Assembly: GCA_023417785.1 (NCBI GenBank)
Contig: JAEZEH010000038.1
Span: 1-52,775 of the forward strand
Direction of reading: 5' to 3'
Length of the DNA: 52,775 bases
Source: Bacteroidota bacterium
GTDB lineage: Bacteria; Bacteroidota; Bacteroidia; Cytophagales; Cyclobacteriaceae
The position numbers and the translations under genes were made by a program. The notes under the pieces were generated by a model. The model saw nothing but the letters and a program-made list of their open reading frames with translations. It was not told the DNA's origin and did not search any database. The stretch's first letter is position 1. Each line of letters opens with the position of its first letter. This document shows, in pieces, positions 16,130 through 24,147 of the stretch.

Positions 16130-17064
16130 TTTTTTGATCGCACGATCAGATTCGCTCTCTGTTTCGCGATTCCGATTTCAAGTTTTGAACCTGAATTAAA
16201 ATGTAGAAAGTCCGATTCAATGCCGTCACTGAAAAGCAGGCCATTTGATGGCATCAGGGACTCGAGATAAAGTTTATTCCCATCAGAAATTAGTCCCGCT
16301 GAGATGTTCGTGCCCGAGGATTTGCTCAGGAACGGTTCCCTGACTACAAATGCCAGCTTGTCCGTGTTCCATGGAAGCTTCAAATGAACTTCAGAACTGT
16401 GGCTCCTGCTGAATGTAGTGCTCACACCATTCGTCATATTCATAACCGAGCTCAACCATCCCGTACTTCCCGCGCCGGTGGATACGATAATTCCACTCGA
16501 GCTTTGTTGTTCCGTCACTCCGTCGTACGATATCTTGTATCTCGCGGAGACGTGACTGGCAGGTCCGATAAAAAAGTCGTTGAAGGCAAGAAGGTGTTGT
16601 CCGTCATTCGATCGGGCTTCGGCAAGGGTAACCTCTGCACACGAGGTCCGTTGTCTTTGGAAATCCCTGAACCCATGCTCAAAGGTTTCCATAGTAAAGG
16701 GCAGAAGTATTCCGTCGTACCTCTTTACATCCGGATTGATGGCGAGGATCGGCAGACCGCCAACATATTTCGCTGTATTTGCAACCAGACCGTCCTGGCC
16801 AATCACTACTACCAGTGTGTTTTCGCTAAAAAGGAAATTAGGAATAAATTTCCTCTCAATTACTTTCAATTTTGTCTTCTGCTGGAAGAACTCAGTAACC
16901 CGATCGATGGAGCGATGGTACGAATCGTGCTCGGCTTCATAATCATCAAAATCACCGCCAGCGTGTTCAATATAAAACCTGGCTTGGGCCTTAGTATTGA
17001 ATCGTTCAATAAGAGCTTCAAGCCGGGTTTTGTGTACAACGACAATGGTTTGTTCAATGGTCAT
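16126..17064 (-). CDS. NAD kinase-like protein (ATP-NAD kinase / diacylglycerol kinase superfamily)
   Basis: A 312-residue protein with the NAD kinase layout: a basic Rossmann-like N-terminal domain, LVVVIGQDGLV at 84-94 in the position of the GGDGT loop, FNDFFIG at 161-167 corresponding to the NE/D motif, and STGAGSTGW at 195-203 matching the TGSTAY-type motif of the second domain. The first glycine-rich loop reads GQDG instead of GGDG, which may alter the phosphate donor or substrate. Most bacteria have a separate housekeeping NAD kinase, so this divergent copy probably serves its cluster. It starts 17 bases after the SPFH stop. The N-terminal 60 residues include an acidic segment (HAGGDFDDYEAEHD) that is unusual for NAD kinases. 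Confidence 0.75.
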   Translation of the reverse strand: MTIEQTIVVVHKTRLEALIERFNTKAQARFYIEHAGGDFDDYEAEHDSYHRSIDRVTEFFQQKTKLKVIERKFIPNFLFSENTLVVVIGQDGLVANTAKYVGGLPILAINPDVKRYDGILLPFTMETFEHGFRDFQRQRTSCAEVTLAEARSNDGQHLLAFNDFFIGPASHVSARYKISYDGVTEQQSSSGIIVSTGAGSTGWLSSVMNMTNGVSTTFSRSHSSEVHLKLPWNTDKLAFVVREPFLSKSSGTNISAGLISDGNKLYLESLMPSNGLLFSDGIESDFLHFNSGSKLEIGIAKQRANLIVRSKK

Positions 17065-17081
17065 ATTTTTGAAGTTGTCTG

Positions 17082-18095
17082 TTATTTCTGATTTCTGATG
17101 ACCGTTTCAAGGAAGTCCGGAGTAATATTGAGGGTTCCGATTTTTCCTGAATTCTCAGCCAGTTCCCGGAATGCAAATCCGATGTTGTCAACGGCGGAGA
17201 TACTCTTGGAGTTGATTGCCATCAATATCCGCCAATCCAGTTGCCGATAAGGTGTCAGGGTTTTCTCGAGGGTGTAGCCCTTTGCATCGGCCATTTTTCG
17301 TTCGTTTTCAGTTTGCATTTCTATGAGTCGGGTTTTTTGCTCTTCTACCGCAAGATCTGCCGCGACTGTCATCTCCCGGAGCTTTCGTTGGTTTTCTGCA
17401 TCCTTTACTTTTATCTCGGCTTGCTTTTCATTGATTTGCTTTTTCTTCTCCTGTACAGCAATCTCGGTGTTCAGTTCGCTTTCCTTGATTTTTCGTTCCT
17501 GCTCTACTGCGAAGTTGCGCCGTTCATAAATTGCCTGGTCGGCCTCCTTCTGAAGTGATTCCCGCATTTCGGTTTCAAGGGCTTTTGCCATCTCCGGCGT
17601 TGGACGGACTGCGAGTACATCAACGCTGAGAATGGATACGCCCAGGAGAGCCACGGCGTCTGACTGTTTAATCCCTCCTTCGATGTTGTCGCTAATCGTT
17701 TTTGCGCTCCTCAATGCCTCCTTCAGGCCAATACTCTGGATGTATGATGACGCCGCGGTCTGGGCTTCGTTGTTAAGCCGGAGGTTCAGCTTTTCAAAGT
17801 TCCCTTCGTTTACCTTGCGATCCCTGCCGATTGTAAAATCCAGCATTTCAGAGAGCTGGTTGGGGTTGGTGATCGAGTACGTAATCTGCCCCTGGATTGT
17901 AACCGTTTGGAAATCCTTTGTCGTTTCATTAAAAATGAAATAGATATCCCGGCTTCCCAGCGGGATTGCGACAATTGAGGATGTTGGTGAGTAATAGAAA
18001 AATGATAATCCCCGCCCCTCACGTTTTACACTTCCTTTCGAAAAATGAATAACGTGGGTCATTGAATCAAATTTGATGTAGTTGACGCCAAACAT
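17082..18095 (-). CDS. SPFH/Band 7 (stomatin-like) protein without membrane anchor
   Basis: A 337-residue protein. Residues about 1-180 are an SPFH/PHB domain (FYYSPTSSIVAIPLGSRDIYFIF, TVTIQGQITYSITNP, LGVSILSVDVLAVRPTPEMAKALE). Residues about 185-275 are a highly charged coiled coil rich in Glu, Lys and Gln, which normally drives ring or cage assembly. The last ~60 residues return to a small hydrophobic domain. Unlike typical stomatins there is no N-terminal hydrophobic hairpin, so it is either cytoplasmic or bound to membrane peripherally. It is the first gene after the paired operator candidates, with the NAD-kinase-like gene 17 bases downstream. Confidence 0.88.
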   Translation of the reverse strand: MFGVNYIKFDSMTHVIHFSKGSVKREGRGLSFFYYSPTSSIVAIPLGSRDIYFIFNETTKDFQTVTIQGQITYSITNPNQLSEMLDFTIGRDRKVNEGNFEKLNLRLNNEAQTAASSYIQSIGLKEALRSAKTISDNIEGGIKQSDAVALLGVSILSVDVLAVRPTPEMAKALETEMRESLQKEADQAIYERRNFAVEQERKIKESELNTEIAVQEKKKQINEKQAEIKVKDAENQRKLREMTVAADLAVEEQKTRLIEMQTENERKMADAKGYTLEKTLTPYRQLDWRILMAINSKSISAVDNIGFAFRELAENSGKIGTLNITPDFLETVIRNQK

Positions 18096-18141
18096 ATAGG
18101 TGAATTTTAGTTAATGAATCTCCGTCTGATTGAATTCTGCA

Positions 18142-18162
18142 TTTGTGTAATATATACGCAAA
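18142..18162 (-). promoter_or_regulatory. Candidate operator 1 upstream of the SPFH operon
   Basis: A 21-base imperfect palindrome with half-sites TTTGTGTA and TACGCAAA around an AT-rich centre. Seventeen of the 21 positions obey dyad symmetry. The minus-strand half TTTGCGTA...TTACACAAA recurs in a second site 52 bases away. Its location between the Nudix regulator gene and the SPFH start (47 bases upstream of the ATG) makes it a likely binding site for that regulator. Confidence 0.5.
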
Positions 18163-18193
18163 TATACAGCGGCGGTTTCATTTCCTGAAAATA

Positions 18194-18214
18194 ATTGTGT
18201 AAAAAATACGCTAA
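18194..18214 (-). promoter_or_regulatory. Candidate operator 2 upstream of the SPFH operon
   Basis: Same motif in the same orientation as the site at 18142-18162: minus strand TTAGCGTA, six T, then TACACAAT. Dyad symmetry is weaker (TnGnGTA/TACnCnA). The centres of the two sites are 52 bases apart, close to five helical turns, so two dimers would sit on the same DNA face. Confidence 0.45.
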
Positions 18215-18232
18215 TACAAGAAGAAATGGCCG

Positions 18233-18916
18233 TTAAAAGAAGATATCGAAGTTGTAGCCGTTTTCTTTAAGCTCGAAATACTTCTTTTTGTTGAATTTAA
18301 ATAAACGGGCAGGGCGGCCCGCACCTCGCTGAACTGTTTGATTTGATTCTTCCAGAATACCCAGACCGGTGATTTTTTTCTTGAAATTTCGGCGGTCGAT
18401 CTCGCGGTCAAGGAGTGACTGATATAGTCTTTCGAGATCCGAGAATGGAAACTCTTTAGCAAGTAGCTCGAAACCCACGGGTTCGTAAGTTATTTTGCCG
18501 CGCAGGCGTTTGATGGCAGCATCAATGATTTTCTTATGGTCAAAAGCCAGCTTTGGAACTCGCTTTATGTTAAACCATGCTACATCTTCCGCGTCTGACT
18601 GTGCCAGGAGCTGATAGTCATTGGGGCGTACAAGGGCGAAGTATGAAATTGAGATCGCATGGTTTCTCGGATCTCGCGCGGGGTTTCCGAATGTGTATAA
18701 TTGTTCAAGGTAGTTTACATCGATACCCGCTTCTTCACTGAGCTCCCGCCTAACGGCGTCGTCCAGCGATTCCCCGGTGTGTACCAAGCCTCCCGGCAGT
18801 GCCCACATTTTCTGGAAAGGTTCGTTCTTCCGCTTAATCAGGAGTACTGAAATACCAGATTCGGGATCATAACCAAATACAACAGCGTCAACGGAGACTT
18901 TTATTTCCTGCTTCAT
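18233..18916 (-). CDS. NrtR-like Nudix transcriptional regulator
   Basis: A 227-residue protein. Residues 1-135 are a Nudix domain whose box at 43-65 is complete: G43, E49, and RELSEEAGI at 57-65. Residues about 140-225 form the winged HTH of NrtR-type regulators, with LLDREIDRRNFKKKI (helix pair) and GAGRPARLFKFN (wing). NrtR proteins repress NAD metabolism genes and release DNA on binding ADP-ribose or related compounds, while other members of the fold control sugar catabolism. The intact Nudix box leaves open actual hydrolysis. The next genes include an NAD-kinase-like and an NMNAT-like protein, which favours an NAD-related ligand. A TAnnTTTG box lies immediately before the start codon. 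Confidence 0.87.
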   Translation of the reverse strand: MKQEIKVSVDAVVFGYDPESGISVLLIKRKNEPFQKMWALPGGLVHTGESLDDAVRRELSEEAGIDVNYLEQLYTFGNPARDPRNHAISISYFALVRPNDYQLLAQSDAEDVAWFNIKRVPKLAFDHKKIIDAAIKRLRGKITYEPVGFELLAKEFPFSDLERLYQSLLDREIDRRNFKKKITGLGILEESNQTVQRGAGRPARLFKFNKKKYFELKENGYNFDIFF

Positions 18917-18920
18917 AGAT

Positions 18921-18928
18921 CAAAAGTA
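18921..18928 (-). promoter_or_regulatory. Candidate -7 element for the NrtR-like gene; possibly leaderless transcript
   Basis: The minus strand reads TACTTTTG, matching TAnnTTTG, and ends only four bases before the ATG at 18914-18916. Initiation about five to seven bases downstream would fall on or beside the start codon, so a leaderless mRNA is suggested. No clear -33 TTTG was seen. Confidence 0.4.
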
Positions 18929-19083
18929 TAAAAATGGCCGGAGATATTGATTGGCGCCAGAATGCAGGATCATAAAATCCTTCAAAAGAAGAATTAATTT
19001 CACTGGTCTTATTCTGCTTGTAGAAGGGTCCAAAATTCTTGCCCGCGGCAGCAGATGAATGAAAAGCGAAGAATCGAATAGAC

Positions 19084-19112
19084 AAAAAAAACCATAGCCT
19101 TTCGACTATGGT
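19084..19112 (-). terminator. Intrinsic terminator of the TonB receptor gene
   Basis: On the minus strand ACCATAG and CTATGGT form a perfect 7-base-pair stem with an eight-base loop, followed by seven T (19084-19090). It begins 22 bases after the receptor stop codon, where a Rho-independent terminator is expected. Confidence 0.8.
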
Positions 19113-19133
19113 TCTTTCAAATCAGCCAAACAA

Positions 19134-21242
19134 TTAATTTAACATGTAAGATACTCCTCCTGAATAGAGCGCACCCGTTTTGTCAGTTCCGAACATTTCC
19201 CTGCCGTCGGCGCCAAGCAGGTTGCGACCGTTGACAAAAATGTTGACGTTCTTCTTCGGAGAATAGTTGATCTTCAGGTTCATGAGCATCTTTCCGCGGA
19301 TATCGGCGTACTCGCTTTCACCAGCGGGGTCGGTCGAGTCATACTGTGTGTGTCCGCTAAAGTAATACCCATTCAGGTTGATATAGAACTTCGAGTTGAT
19401 TCTGTAGTTGGCGAAATAGCCACCATAGAAGTCTGGGGTATTCTTATGTGTTCCGCTGTGATAGGTAACCAGCATCGCATCGGGTGATACATTTGAATCA
19501 GGGACATCCGTAACCTCAGTTTTTTGAACCGTGATGAACGGCTTGATCTGAAGCTTTTCTGTTGGCACGAGATTCAGCGAAAGCGTTGCGCCAATCTGTT
19601 CGGCCGTTGTAGGGACATTGCGGAATTGGATACCTGAAGGAATTCCCGCAGGCATTGGCGGAGGCGCAAATCCGGTCATCAGGTAGGTCCCGAAATTGCT
19701 ACCCTTTTGTCTGAATATGTCAACGTCAACCTGGAAGCTCTTGTGTAGTTTAACCCGGTATCCGATTTCGGTCATGTTGACTGTAAGCAATTCGTAATTT
19801 TCGTTTCCGCTAACCGGTACAAACAGTCCAGGTGCGAGTTGTTGCATCGTATTGGCGTATGCCTGCCCAATAAACGCACCTGTATTTGACCGTGTAACTG
19901 CAGCGCGTATCAAATGTGCGTCGCCAATCTGATAGGTCGATGCAAACTCATATGCAACGGTGGTGTTACCCGACGAGGAAAAATGATCTGCACGGACCGC
20001 CGAAAGGAATCTCCAGTTTTTCGCCAGTTTCGCATCCAATCTTACAAATGCTGCCGAGGTGCTTATAGAGAACTTTCCGTTAAGAAACCCGGTTGAGGGA
20101 TCTCCGGGAACAGTACGGCCCTCGTCACTGACACTTATATTCTGATATGCTATCCCCGGGGTTAGCAAAACATCTTTTATAACTGTGATCGGATGTTCTA
20201 CCACCAAATCAAAGTTTTGGTAATCCGTTCCATTTGGTACTGCTCCTACGTTAAGCTGATCGTACGCCGTGGTGTATGATGAACGCAGCGAAAGACCATG
20301 AATCTTTGCCGTCAGGTTGGCGAACTGCCCTTCGAAGATGTTTGTGGTCAACGGAATGTTCATTGTTCCCATAAAGACCTTCTGCGCATCCGACTTGTTC
20401 ACTCCAACGGTGAGGTCGAAATCGATATCTTTGGAAGGAGCATATATGAACGAAGCATTCGCACCCCATTTTTGAACAGCTCGGTCGATGTTGGGAAAGC
20501 GTTGACTATGAATTTCACTGGCCGAGAAATCCTCGTACGTGCGAGTGGTCGCGTCGAAATATTCTCGTTGAAAGCGTTCCTTGTTAGTAAAGTTAAATGA
20601 GCCCTGTATTGCAAACTTCTTACTGAGACGTTGCCCGTAGCTTGCCTGGCCGATGAACATACCCCGCGTTCCGTATTGAACCGTAGCATAGGCTTGTTTG
20701 TCGTCGTCCAGCTTTTTGGTGATGATGTTGATCACACCGTTTACAGCGTTCGGCCCGAATAAAGGAGCTGACGGACCTCTTACGATCTCGATCCGCTCAA
20801 CATCATTGATATCGATGGGAAGCGTCTCCCAGGCTGTTCCACCCATGTTATGGTTGAACACAGGTCGGTTGTCTATCATGACCAGGGTGGCAAGGCTACT
20901 TTTCTCAAGGGCAGACCCCAATGGCAGGATATTGTCAAAACCACGGATATGGATATCGTAGTTCCCATTGGTTTGTTCGCGGACGATCACGCCGGGAGCC
21001 ATTCGCAGGGCTTCCATAATCGATGTAGATCCCGCTTGCAGAATATCTGCCCGCGTGATCGTATAACTCGACAACGGCGCGTCAAAAAGCGTTTCATTTT
21101 TCTTGGATGCGGAGTTGATGGGGATGTTCATCAGTTCTTCCAGTGTCAGGGTGTATGGGTCGGCAGCCTCCTGAGCATTTGCCCCGGTGGAGATTCCGAG
21201 CATTAGGGCCAGCCCGACAGCGCAGTAAAACGGTTTGTACAT
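19134..21242 (-). CDS. TonB-dependent outer membrane receptor (no regulatory-like extension)
   Basis: A 702-residue protein with a signal peptide (cleavage near ANA-QEA at about 24), a short TonB-box-like segment LTLEELMNI at 32-40, a plug domain with ITRADILQAGSTSIMEALR, VMIDNRPV, VERIEIVRGPSAPLFGPNAVNGVINIITKK (about 150-180), and then a long series of alternating aromatic strands ending in an amphipathic VSYMLN. The plug pattern resembles siderophore and cobalamin-type receptors rather than SusC. The substrate is unknown: no SusD, siderophore or riboswitch signature is nearby. It is transcribed alone, with a terminator downstream and a 236-base upstream region. Confidence 0.9.
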   Translation of the reverse strand: MYKPFYCAVGLALMLGISTGANAQEAADPYTLTLEELMNIPINSASKKNETLFDAPLSSYTITRADILQAGSTSIMEALRMAPGVIVREQTNGNYDIHIRGFDNILPLGSALEKSSLATLVMIDNRPVFNHNMGGTAWETLPIDINDVERIEIVRGPSAPLFGPNAVNGVINIITKKLDDDKQAYATVQYGTRGMFIGQASYGQRLSKKFAIQGSFNFTNKERFQREYFDATTRTYEDFSASEIHSQRFPNIDRAVQKWGANASFIYAPSKDIDFDLTVGVNKSDAQKVFMGTMNIPLTTNIFEGQFANLTAKIHGLSLRSSYTTAYDQLNVGAVPNGTDYQNFDLVVEHPITVIKDVLLTPGIAYQNISVSDEGRTVPGDPSTGFLNGKFSISTSAAFVRLDAKLAKNWRFLSAVRADHFSSSGNTTVAYEFASTYQIGDAHLIRAAVTRSNTGAFIGQAYANTMQQLAPGLFVPVSGNENYELLTVNMTEIGYRVKLHKSFQVDVDIFRQKGSNFGTYLMTGFAPPPMPAGIPSGIQFRNVPTTAEQIGATLSLNLVPTEKLQIKPFITVQKTEVTDVPDSNVSPDAMLVTYHSGTHKNTPDFYGGYFANYRINSKFYINLNGYYFSGHTQYDSTDPAGESEYADIRGKMLMNLKINYSPKKNVNIFVNGRNLLGADGREMFGTDKTGALYSGGVSYMLN

Positions 21243-21478
21243 ATGGGTATTAGTAATAGTTTAAAAATTTGGCCAAGAGAGGGCTAAGCCGTGCAAAGGT
21301 GCACGTAAGAATTGGGCAGGAATATTGAAAGTAAGGCCGAATCTAACGCCGCTTGTTTTTAGCGAAATGTTGCGACCTGGCGTGCAGACGGGGGTTACGG
21401 GACAATCAATGGTACGTTCAAAACGGAATCCGACGACGTTTTCGGCCACGATATTAAGAATTTGAAGCCTGGCGTAGT

Positions 21479-22888
21479 TTAGAAAAGGAAGGCGTAATGC
21501 TCTTCAAGTTTCTTTAACAGGGTGCCGGCGTTGATTTTTTTCCGATAGAACCCATCCCAGGGATCGCCGGAACGTTTCAGGTTCTTAAAAATAGTTTCGT
21601 GATTGAAGTCTTCGAATCTTAATTCCGGGGACAAGTCATCCCAGGAAACTGGCGTTGCTACCCTTACCGATTCCCCCTCCAAAAGAGAATAAGGCACCAC
21701 TATCCGGCGATCGGGATCGTTCATTGAATAATCCAGCTTAACTTTACCATACTCATGATCTCCGGATCCCTCCAGGGCTACACGTTCAGGAATCTTTAGA
21801 CGAACCAATTTGCAAAGATATTCCGCCACCTGGCAGACGGTTTCAACTTTACCCTTGCTATCCAGCGGGATATGGATATGGGTACCTGAGCTGCCATTGG
21901 TCTTCACGAAGGCAGGAAGTTGTAATGCGTTCAATATCGTTTCAGCTACACCCACCACGTCTATCGCTTTTGCAGCGTCGGCATCGGGGGATTCAACGCC
22001 AACTACAAGATAATCCGGCGACTTAATTGATTTCACCCGGAAGGGTGCCGCCTCAAACTCAAGGCAGCCACTTTCAACCCAGAAAAGCAAGTGTTCGCGA
22101 TCGTTGCAAAGAAGGTATTCGGCCTTCGTTCGCGGGAGGGTTCTTGTTTCCAGCCAGTCCGGGATGTCAATATTGTTTTTCGTCAGTTCATCCTTCGTTG
22201 AATATGCTCTCTTACCGCCATCGGGGCGACGGATGATTAGGGTGAGGGGGCGATCCTTCAACCATGGAAGAATATAATCAGCCACCTGATAGTAATACGT
22301 AAGTACGTCGCGGCGGGTAAGTCGCGGCTGCCTGAAAACAATTTTTTCAAGATCGGTGAAATGAAGAGGATGTTTCAGATTAAAACGGGGTTGTGGGGGT
22401 CCTGATTTCACAACTGGCTTTGGCGTCTTCTTCGCAGGCTTTGGCGGCGCTTGCCTTTTAGTGGATCTAGCACCTGAAGTTTTCCCTGGTGAAGGGAACG
22501 TAAATCTTTCAGCTTTCTCTTTTTTTCGAACACGCGGCAGATCGGGCAGATCGCTGAATTCCTTGTTGACAGTCTCGTCAAATTCAAACGGTGTTTCGGC
22601 CCACACTTTATTCGAAGAACTGTGAAAGAAGTATATGCCTTCGACATCATCACTCTGCTGCAGTTGATGTCCGGCCGATTTCAGGTTGCTCAGAATGGCC
22701 TGATATGTCATGTCATAAAAAAGGGCTGCGTTGCCTTCAATTCCCTCAATGGGGATGCGATCATCGATTGAATTGCCCGCTTTGGTGATATAAAGTCTGA
22801 TGAGTCCTTCGCGGTCATCGCGGTCCTGGCAAGCTGTGATGATCTGTTCGATGGTCTTGAACGCCTTTGTGTTCTTGCGTATCAGCAT
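21479..22888 (-). CDS. LigD-type DNA polymerase/primase domain protein with altered metal ligands
   Basis: A 469-residue protein. Residues about 175-465 are a LigD polymerase domain of the archaeo-eukaryotic primase superfamily: LTRRDVLTYYYQVADYILPWLKDRPLT, FVKTNGSSGTHIHIPL, VKLDYSMND and SGDPWDGF. In LigD polymerases the metal-binding pair is in a DLDP motif; here the aligned stretch is VGVESPD, giving Gly297 and Glu299 in place of the two aspartates, while the third acidic ligand (Asp386) remains. Nucleotide addition may thus be impaired. Residues 1-120 form an unrecognised domain and 120-170 a basic proline/lysine-rich linker. There is no ligase or phosphoesterase domain and no Ku gene in the window. 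Non-homologous end joining is the family context, but this member could have another role. Confidence 0.8.
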   Translation of the reverse strand: MLIRKNTKAFKTIEQIITACQDRDDREGLIRLYITKAGNSIDDRIPIEGIEGNAALFYDMTYQAILSNLKSAGHQLQQSDDVEGIYFFHSSSNKVWAETPFEFDETVNKEFSDLPDLPRVRKKEKAERFTFPSPGKTSGARSTKRQAPPKPAKKTPKPVVKSGPPQPRFNLKHPLHFTDLEKIVFRQPRLTRRDVLTYYYQVADYILPWLKDRPLTLIIRRPDGGKRAYSTKDELTKNNIDIPDWLETRTLPRTKAEYLLCNDREHLLFWVESGCLEFEAAPFRVKSIKSPDYLVVGVESPDADAAKAIDVVGVAETILNALQLPAFVKTNGSSGTHIHIPLDSKGKVETVCQVAEYLCKLVRLKIPERVALEGSGDHEYGKVKLDYSMNDPDRRIVVPYSLLEGESVRVATPVSWDDLSPELRFEDFNHETIFKNLKRSGDPWDGFYRKKINAGTLLKKLEEHYAFLF

Positions 22889-23105
22889 AGAAAAGGGTTG
22901 ACGATAAAATTAACAAACCGCCGTGGTTTTTGAGTGAATCGTCTGACAAACAGGCGTCTCACACAGTCCGCGATGATCCAAACCGTCGATCATTGCTAAT
23001 ACCGTCGGCTGGATTTGGACTTCGACATACCGCATCAAAGGAAACATTATTCTTCGTAATTTGAACCGGCATTTTTTAATCCATGCCACATTAATACCAG
23101 GAGCC

Positions 23106-24080
23106 ATGATGACTACCTTCCTTGTTAGTTCGTTACTTGCAGTTGTTGTTTCCCTTCTTTGTTCGCTGTCGGAGGCTGTTATTCTTAGCATGAATTCAGT
23201 TAAGCTTGAAACAGACAAGAACAAAGGAATTGGATACGCTCAGGTAATGAGCAAATTGAATTTGAACATCAACCGACCAATATCCGCAATTCTGATTTTG
23301 AATACAATCGCGCATACGGGAGGTTCAACGATCGCAGGCAATGCATTCGGCGACCTTTATGGTGATGACCAATTATGGGTTTTTTCGGTGATATTCACTA
23401 TTGTTATTCTTTTTGTTACCGAAATCTTCCCAAAGGTAATGGGCGTAGCACACGCCGACCGCCTCGCTCCGCTGATCGCCAAGCCTTTGTATTTTTCGAT
23501 CAAAATGTTGTATCCGATTGTCTGGATTACGGAGAAGTTCTCAAACATATTAACCGGTGGATCAAAGAAAACAACGTCGTATTCAGTAGATGATATCCAT
23601 ACTATCGCGCGGGCCGCGCAGCTTGAAAATGTAATTGACCGCCAACAGGAAAAAATCATTATTCAAACTTCCGCACTCAGAAGACGGACTCTTGAAGAGA
23701 TCATGTTGCCGATCGACCGCCTCATTTTTATTCCGGAGAACATCAGCTACGATGAATACTATGCCATCGCGGAAAAGTATCTGCATACGCGATATCCGGT
23801 GAGTAAGACACAATCTCCGCAGGATCTGGTCGGATATCTCAATCTCAAAGAGATATCCTTGCAGAAGGAGGAGTTGCTGAAAGACGGTCTTACGAAATTT
23901 ATCCGGCCACTATTGTTTGTGCGGAAAGATATGACGGTTGCGGCCCTGCTGCGCCAGTTTATTTTGAGAAAAAACCACCTTGCGATCGTTCGCGATGAGC
24001 AGGGTAAAAATATCGGCATGCTTACGCTGGAGGACATCGTCGAAGAAGTGGTTGGTGATATTCGGGATGAATTTGACTGA
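23106..24080 (+). CDS. CNNM/CorC-type membrane protein (DUF21 plus CBS pair)
   Basis: A 324-residue protein. The first ~175 residues form a DUF21 transmembrane domain (FLVSSLLAVVVSLLCSLSEAVILSMN, SAILILNTIAHTGGSTIAG, FSVIFTIVILFVTEIFPKVMG). The second half carries two CBS motifs, ending with GMLTLEDIVEEVVGDIRDEFD. Such proteins move Mg2+ or other divalent cations and were long misnamed hemolysins. The typical C-terminal CorC_HlyC domain is missing. I chose the ATG at 23106 because AGGAG lies four bases upstream, an uncommon strong ribosome site for this phylum, and because the membrane helix follows at once. An earlier TTG at 23061 is possible but less likely. Confidence 0.87.
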   Translation: MMTTFLVSSLLAVVVSLLCSLSEAVILSMNSVKLETDKNKGIGYAQVMSKLNLNINRPISAILILNTIAHTGGSTIAGNAFGDLYGDDQLWVFSVIFTIVILFVTEIFPKVMGVAHADRLAPLIAKPLYFSIKMLYPIVWITEKFSNILTGGSKKTTSYSVDDIHTIARAAQLENVIDRQQEKIIIQTSALRRRTLEEIMLPIDRLIFIPENISYDEYYAIAEKYLHTRYPVSKTQSPQDLVGYLNLKEISLQKEELLKDGLTKFIRPLLFVRKDMTVAALLRQFILRKNHLAIVRDEQGKNIGMLTLEDIVEEVVGDIRDEFD

Positions 24081-24147
24081 TCGGGTGCCGGGACTGGTGA
24101 TCGTATTGAATTACTTTGATTAGTCGAAACCATGAAAGCATCGTGAT

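Noticed and set aside
16384..17091. A 235-codon open frame on the plus strand
   Set aside because: It is fully antisense to the NAD-kinase-like gene, which has clear family motifs; the translation shows no domain pattern.
21261..21449. A 62-codon minus-strand frame upstream of the TonB receptor
   Set aside because: It has a GTG start, no domain and no ribosome site. I also looked for cobalamin or thiamine riboswitch cores in this 236-base leader and saw none.
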